Positions 60,210-64,000 of a stretch of DNA of 64,000 bases are shown here, piece after piece (the stretch's first letter is position 1; every line of letters begins with the position of its first letter). The DNA comes from JACJXW01 sp964418125. GTDB lineage: Bacteria; Bacteroidota; Bacteroidia; Chitinophagales; Saprospiraceae. The position numbers were made by a program, and so were the translations under genes. A model generated the notes under the pieces. That model ran no database searches. It saw nothing but the letters and a program-made list of their open reading frames with translations, and had not been told where the DNA came from. The stretch is from positions 1 to 64,000 of the forward strand of contig CAYQKY010000013.1 of NCBI GenBank assembly GCA_964418125.1. Direction: 5' to 3'.

Positions 60210-61103
60210 ATGCCACGCAAAGGAAAAAAATACAAGGCCCATCAGGTGCGGAAGGTAGCTCCGAAGACCAATATCATTGACTATTGCAGCCACGCCTTCC
60301 CCCTCCTCGGCAGCAAAACCGCCGTCAAGAAGGCCATCGCCGGGGGGCGCCTGCTGCACAACGGCCGGCCGGCCCGCCCGGAGGCCACGGTCAGGCCCGG
60401 CGACCGCCTTGAGCTGCGGGGCGCCGGCATCTCCGAAGCCCGGGACTTCGATATGGAAATGGAAGTCGTCTATGAAGACGGCCACCTGCTGGTCGTCAAC
60501 AAGCCTGCCGGCATCGCCGTCAACGGAGACAGGATCAAGACGGTGGAAAATGCCGTGGCCGGAACCGAACAGCCGAGCAACGAACCCGACGCTCTGCCCC
60601 GCCCGGTGGCCGTCCACCGCATCGACGTGCCGACCAGGGGGCTGGTGCTGCTGGCTAAAACCAAGAGTGCGCTGATCGAACTGAGCAGGGCCTTCGAGGA
60701 AAATGCCGTCCGGAAGGAGTACATCGCCGTGGTGCACGGCAAGCCGCCGAAGGAAGGCGTCATCGACGAGGCCATTCAGGGCAAAGAGGCGGTGACGCAC
60801 TTCGAGACGGTGCAGTCGGCCCCCTCCCGCGTTTTCCAACACCTGTCTCTGGTGAAGCTCCGCCCGGTGACGGGCCGCACGCACCAGCTGCGCATCCACC
60901 TGCAGCGGCGGGGCCACCTCATCGTCGGCGATAAGGAGTACGCCAGAGGGCAAAAGACCATTCTGGGGAAGGGGCTGTTCCTCTGCGCCTGCCGGTTGGA
61001 GTTTGAGCATCCGGCGACCGGCGAAGTGGTGGTGGCGGAGATCGGGGCGCCGCGGCGGTTCGGGAGGTTGCTGGAAAGGGAGCGGGAGCGGTATGGGGGA
61101 TGA
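60210..61103 (+). CDS. RluA-family RNA pseudouridine synthase
   Basis: A 297-residue enzyme that isomerises uridine in rRNA or tRNA. The ATG at 60210 (MPRKGKKYK) is preferred over 60141 because the longer form would translate an intergenic repeat. An S4-like RNA-binding region (DYCSHAFPLLGSKTAVKKAIAGGRLLHNG, about residues 25-55) is followed by the catalytic domain with LLVVNKPAGIAVNGD and the motif HRIDVPTRGLVLLAKT, whose Asp is the nucleophile. RTHQLRIHLQRRGHLIVGDKEY is also typical. It is a single gene with its neighbours being a gene graveyard and a palindromic element. Target uridine is not known. Confidence 0.92.
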   Translation: MPRKGKKYKAHQVRKVAPKTNIIDYCSHAFPLLGSKTAVKKAIAGGRLLHNGRPARPEATVRPGDRLELRGAGISEARDFDMEMEVVYEDGHLLVVNKPAGIAVNGDRIKTVENAVAGTEQPSNEPDALPRPVAVHRIDVPTRGLVLLAKTKSALIELSRAFEENAVRKEYIAVVHGKPPKEGVIDEAIQGKEAVTHFETVQSAPSRVFQHLSLVKLRPVTGRTHQLRIHLQRRGHLIVGDKEYARGQKTILGKGLFLCACRLEFEHPATGEVVVAEIGAPRRFGRLLERERERYGG

Positions 61104-61180
61104 GGAATGAATTTTCTGGTTGTAATGTTTTGTGTAGCTGCCCTGAACCGGAGACGCTTCAGCAGTCAACTAGTACGGCC

Positions 61181-61333
61181 AGTGCCTCCGGAACGAAGTT
61201 CCGGGGCAGTTGTTAGTTGTTGGTTATTGTCCATCCGCAGCCTCTAAGCCGTTGATTGCCAGCGAACAACCAACAACGGCATTTTGTTCCCGGCGGGAAA
61301 ATAACTGCCCTGGAACTTCGTTCCGAGGGCACT
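61181..61333. mobile_element. 153-bp palindromic (MITE-like) element with 31-bp inverted ends
   Basis: Ends 61181-61211 and 61303-61333 are reverse complements at 28 of 31 positions (start AGTGCC, with GGAACGAAGTTCC inside each arm). Inner matches (GTTGTTGGTT at 61216-61225 with its complement at 61268-61277) extend the hairpin. There is no coding content. It lies in the 386-bp gap between the pseudouridine synthase and the DUF4199 gene; another repeat (61351-61386) follows 17 bp later. It may be a non-autonomous transposable unit. Confidence 0.65.
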
Positions 61334-61350
61334 AGAAGGGATGCGGGTTT

Positions 61351-61386
61351 ATCGTCTTCGACGCCAAAAAATTTTGGCGGCCCGAG
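61351..61386. repeat. Short hairpin element, family B, copy 2
   Basis: Stem CGCCAAAA (61362-61369) pairs with TTTTGGCG (61372-61379), flanked by ATCGTCTTCGA and GCCCGAGG, the same flanks as the element at 15144-15181. It is next to the 153-bp palindrome and upstream of the DUF4199 promoter. Confidence 0.5.
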
Positions 61387-61436
61387 GTAGCGTTAAAACA
61401 TGCGTTGAAACACAGGCCGCAATTTTTGTCATCAAA

Positions 61437-61470
61437 TTTGTTACGGTTATAATTTTTTTCACTAAATTGC
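61437..61470 (+). promoter_or_regulatory. Bacteroidota-type promoter for the DUF4199 gene
   Basis: TTTG at 61437-61440 and TAAATTGC at 61463-61470 are separated by 22 bases, close to the TTTG / TAnnTTTG consensus used by the Bacteroidota primary sigma factor, and start about 20 bp before the ATG at 61490. Confidence 0.5.
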
Positions 61471-61489
61471 GTAACAAACCCGATTGACT

Positions 61490-61978
61490 ATGAAAAAATA
61501 TGCTCACGAGATCAAATGGGGCCTGATCTTTACCGCTGCGGCCCTGCTTTGGATGGTTTTCGAAAGGGCCATGGGCTGGCACGGCGAGAAGATCGCTCAG
61601 CACGCCACTATGACCAACCTGTTTGCCGTCGTCGCGATCGCCGTTTTCGTCTTTGCCCTGCTGGAGAAACGCCGGAAGCTGGGCGGAACCATGAGCTGGA
61701 AAGAAGGCTTCATTTCCGGCCTGCTGATCACCGTGGTGGTGGCCATTCTCTCGCCTTTGTCCCAGTGGCTGACGCATACGCTTATCTCTCCCGATTATTT
61801 CACCAATATCATCGCCTATACTGTGGAAAATGGAAAGGGCACCCTGGAGGAGGCCCAGGGTTTCTTCAACCTGCAGAGCTATATGGTGCAATCAGTGATC
61901 GGCGGCCTGGTGATGGGAGTGCTGACATCGGCTATTGTAGCCCTTTTTGTCAGGAAGAAAGCGGCGCCGGCTGTATAA
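61490..61978 (+). CDS. DUF4199-family membrane protein
   Basis: A 162-residue protein with four hydrophobic segments: WGLIFTAAALLWMVFERAMG, LFAVVAIAVFVFALLE, GFISGLLITVVVAILSPLSQW, and VIGGLVMGVLTSAIVALFV. The middle loop and conserved MSWKEGFISG motif fit DUF4199. The ATG at 61490 (MKKYAHEIKWG) is used; the ATG-less TTG at 61484 is less likely. The function of this family is not known. It has its own promoter candidate and no partner genes. Confidence 0.85.
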   Translation: MKKYAHEIKWGLIFTAAALLWMVFERAMGWHGEKIAQHATMTNLFAVVAIAVFVFALLEKRRKLGGTMSWKEGFISGLLITVVVAILSPLSQWLTHTLISPDYFTNIIAYTVENGKGTLEEAQGFFNLQSYMVQSVIGGLVMGVLTSAIVALFVRKKAAPAV

Positions 61979-62201
61979 ACCGGCTTCTAGTGACGAAGAA
62001 CCCATGAATAATCCGGGATAAGGAAGTGTTCATTCTCAGACACCCGCTGTCCGGTTTTGAACAATCCAACCGGAAGGATCTGGTGGGATAAGGTTGTTAT
62101 ACCGTTGGTTTTCAGTGGATTGTTGGCGTGGCATGGGATTTGCGCTCATTTTTTGTCCGGGCCGTCTGATCCCGGCTCTTAGCGAATCAACCGAGACACA
62201 A

Positions 62202-64000
62202 ATGCTGGCCAACTTCCTCAAAATTGCCCTGCGCAACTTCTGGCGCAACAAGACTTTCAGCCTCATCAACCTCTTCGGCCTGGCCCTGGGCACGGTATGC
62301 TGCCTGTACATCCTGCTCTATGTGCAGGAACACCGGGGCTACGACCGCCACCACCGCGAAGCGGAGAACCTCTACCGGGTCATCAGCGACCTCAGCTTTG
62401 CTGAAGGGCAGGAGCCCCATCACATGGCCACCTGTTCGCCGCCCATTGTGCCGGCCCTGCAGGCGGAATTTCCCGAAGTGGAAGCTGCCGCCCGCCTGTG
62501 CAATCCGCCCGGTGTAGAACAGCACCTGTTGAAAGTGGGGGACAAGGTTTTTTACGAAAAGGCCGGCTATTATGTGGACAGCACCTTCTTCCGGCTTTTC
62601 GATTACCGGTTTGTTGCCGGCGATCCGCGGCGCGCACTGGATGAGCCGTTCACGGCCGTCATTTCGGAAAAACTGGCTCATAAGCTGTTCGGAGAAGAGG
62701 AGGCGGTTGGGCAAACCGTCCGGATCGCCGGCGGCGATGAAGAACACCCCTTCAAGGTCACCGGCGTATTCGACGGCAGCCTGGGCCGGAGCCACCTCAT
62801 GCCCGAATTTTTCATGGCGATGAACTCCGCCGGTATCGGGCAGTACATCCGGTCGAACACCTCCTGGGCCGGCAACAATTTCATCTACGGTTATCTGCGC
62901 CTCCGGCCGGGGGCCGGCCCTCAGGCGGTGGAAGCCAGGCTCCCGGATTTTCTGCAGAGGCACGGCGCTGACCAGTTGCGGAATCTGGGCATGGACAAAG
63001 AGCTACACCTGCAGCCGGTGAGGGACATCCACCTTACCGCCGGCCTCAATGCCGATATAGCCACCAATACCAGCGCCACCTTCCTGAACATTCTTTTGCT
63101 GATCGCCGGCTTCATACAGCTGGTGGCCTGCATCAATTTCATGAACCTGTCTACCGCCCGCTCCACCCGGCGGGCGAAGGAAGTGGGTGTCCGTAAGGTT
63201 GTCGGGGCGCCGCGCTCCATACTGATGGGGCAGTTTCTCAGCGAGAGCTTTCTGATGACGCTGCTGGCCATGATGCTGGCCCTGCCGCTGGCCGCCTATT
63301 CCCTGCCCTTCCTTAACCGCCTGACGGGAGCGGAGGTCAGCCTTCACTTTTCCTGGGGCTGGACGTACCTCGGCATGGCCGCCGTCCTTTTTCTCCTCAC
63401 CGGGTTGGTGGCGGGCAGTTATCCCGCTTTCTACCTGTCGTCTTTCCGGCCCGCCGGTATGCTGCAGAATGCCATCGGAAGCGGAGGGCAGGAAAGCACC
63501 GCCTGGCTGCGCAAAGGGCTGATCGTCGGGCAACTCGCCCTGGCCACGGTGCTGGTCATCGGCGCCCTGGTCATCCGCCTGCAGCTGAACTACATGCTGG
63601 AAAAAGACCTGGGGTTCGAAAAAAACCAGAAGGTCGTCTTCCATTTCCACTCCGGCGAAGGTTCCGGCAACCTGGAGGCATTCCGCAGTGAACTGATGCG
63701 CCTGCCGGAAGCCAACTCCGCTTCGGCCATGAGCCAGGCGCCCGGGCAACCGCTGATCAGCGATATTCCCCTGTATAAAAAAGGGGGGTCTATGGACGGC
63801 GCTACGGATATTCGTTTGGCCTATGCGGATGGCGATTTCTTTAAAACGCTGAAGGTCGGCCTGCTGGCCGGCCGGACGTTCACCCCTGCGGATACGGCGA
63901 GTAGCCGCGGCATTATCCGGGTAGTGGTCAATGAATCGGCGCTGAGGCGGCTCGGGATACCGGTGGAAGACGCCCCCGGAACGGTTCTTTACTCCGACTT
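62202..64000 (+). CDS. ABC transporter permease, MacB/FtsX type (partial, runs off the window)
   Basis: An open frame from the ATG at 62202 to the window end, about 599 codons without a stop. It begins MLANFLKIALRNFWRNKTFSLINLFGLALG, the hallmark of MacB-like permeases: a cytoplasmic helix, a first membrane span, then a large periplasmic core domain (about residues 50-270) with YDRHHREAENLYRVISD, VDSTFFRLFDYRFVAGDP, AVISEKLAHKLFGEEEAVGQ. Next come the FtsX spans (LNILLLIAGFIQLVACINFMNLSTARSTRRAKEVGVRKVVGAPR, then LSESFLMTLLAMML). A second half-repeat starts at about 420 (LRKGLIVGQLALATVLVIGALVI). The full protein is usually about 800 residues, so roughly 200 are missing. These proteins drive export or mechanotransmission of peptides or lipoproteins with a separate ATPase. 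Confidence 0.9.
   Translation, partial: MLANFLKIALRNFWRNKTFSLINLFGLALGTVCCLYILLYVQEHRGYDRHHREAENLYRVISDLSFAEGQEPHHMATCSPPIVPALQAEFPEVEAAARLCNPPGVEQHLLKVGDKVFYEKAGYYVDSTFFRLFDYRFVAGDPRRALDEPFTAVISEKLAHKLFGEEEAVGQTVRIAGGDEEHPFKVTGVFDGSLGRSHLMPEFFMAMNSAGIGQYIRSNTSWAGNNFIYGYLRLRPGAGPQAVEARLPDFLQRHGADQLRNLGMDKELHLQPVRDIHLTAGLNADIATNTSATFLNILLLIAGFIQLVACINFMNLSTARSTRRAKEVGVRKVVGAPRSILMGQFLSESFLMTLLAMMLALPLAAYSLPFLNRLTGAEVSLHFSWGWTYLGMAAVLFLLTGLVAGSYPAFYLSSFRPAGMLQNAIGSGGQESTAWLRKGLIVGQLALATVLVIGALVIRLQLNYMLEKDLGFEKNQKVVFHFHSGEGSGNLEAFRSELMRLPEANSASAMSQAPGQPLISDIPLYKKGGSMDGATDIRLAYADGDFFKTLKVGLLAGRTFTPADTASSRGIIRVVVNESALRRLGIPVEDAPGTVLYSD

Noticed and set aside
1..64000. tRNA, rRNA, prophage, intact transposase, CRISPR
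   Set aside because: No cloverleaf-like sequence, rRNA motif, phage or transposase protein was recognised in any gap or frame; a covariance search would be needed to exclude small RNAs.

Overview
The window looks like a chromosome segment from a GC-rich marine member of the Bacteroidota, most likely order Saprospirales (Saprospiraceae, Lewinellaceae or Haliscomenobacteraceae relatives). The evidence is a SusC/SusD pair, many secreted proteins with type IX secretion (T9SS) C-terminal domains of both types, SprB-repeat adhesins, Bacteroidota-style promoter boxes, few Shine-Dalgarno sites, and a polyunsaturated fatty acid (PUFA) synthase operon of a kind known from arachidonate-producing Saprospiraceae. 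The genus is an inference. I saw no rRNA, tRNA, CRISPR array, prophage or intact insertion sequence.

Layout. 0.1-3.3 kb: a minus-strand pair, a membrane polyferredoxin (NapH/NosR/CcoG-like) and an FAD/NAD(P) oxidoreductase. 3.6-6.6 kb: two T9SS-exported proteins. 6.6-11.9 kb: housekeeping genes queD, glutathione peroxidase, holB-ricT-lpdA and a 47-residue membrane peptide. 12-22.2 kb: a minus-strand nutrient-uptake block, SLC13 carrier -> SusC -> SusD -> SGNH esterase -> Calx-beta lipoprotein -> alpha/beta-hydrolase lipoprotein. It has two esterase-type enzymes and no recognisable glycosidase. 22.4-29 kb: a membrane-anchored DNA-binding-like protein with a 10-bp-phased repeat in front of it, GrpB, an unknown helical protein, a dockerin-like T9SS protein, rsmI and pssA. 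29.2-36.3 kb: two tandem paralogous SprB-repeat surface proteins and a beta-propeller phytase. 36.3-37.8 kb: three copies of the bS21 gene (rpsU) with one RRM RNA-binding protein among them.

38.2-54.3 kb is the most notable region: a five-gene minus-strand operon, TetR -> KS-AT-3xACP -> KR-DH -> KS-CLF-AT-DH-DH -> enoyl reductase. It encodes an iterative PUFA synthase in which PfaA is split in two and the PfaB acyltransferase is embedded in PfaC. The Sfp-type phosphopantetheinyl transferase needed to charge the ACPs lies nearby (57.6-58.3 kb). It is separated by two genes of more AT-rich composition: a beta-propeller/transglutaminase-like protein and a lipoprotein. Two of the operon's internal gaps carry long imperfect palindromes, and a 164-bp MITE-like element sits directly after the last gene.

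58.3-64 kb: an unknown membrane protein, decayed gene remnants (one like an nSTAND NTPase), an RluA-type pseudouridine synthase, a 153-bp palindromic element, a DUF4199 membrane protein, and the first 600 codons of a MacB/FtsX-type ABC permease that runs off the end.

At least three families of short non-coding inverted-repeat elements are visible, two of them present in more than one copy inside the window. Domain names come from motif reading, not from searches.
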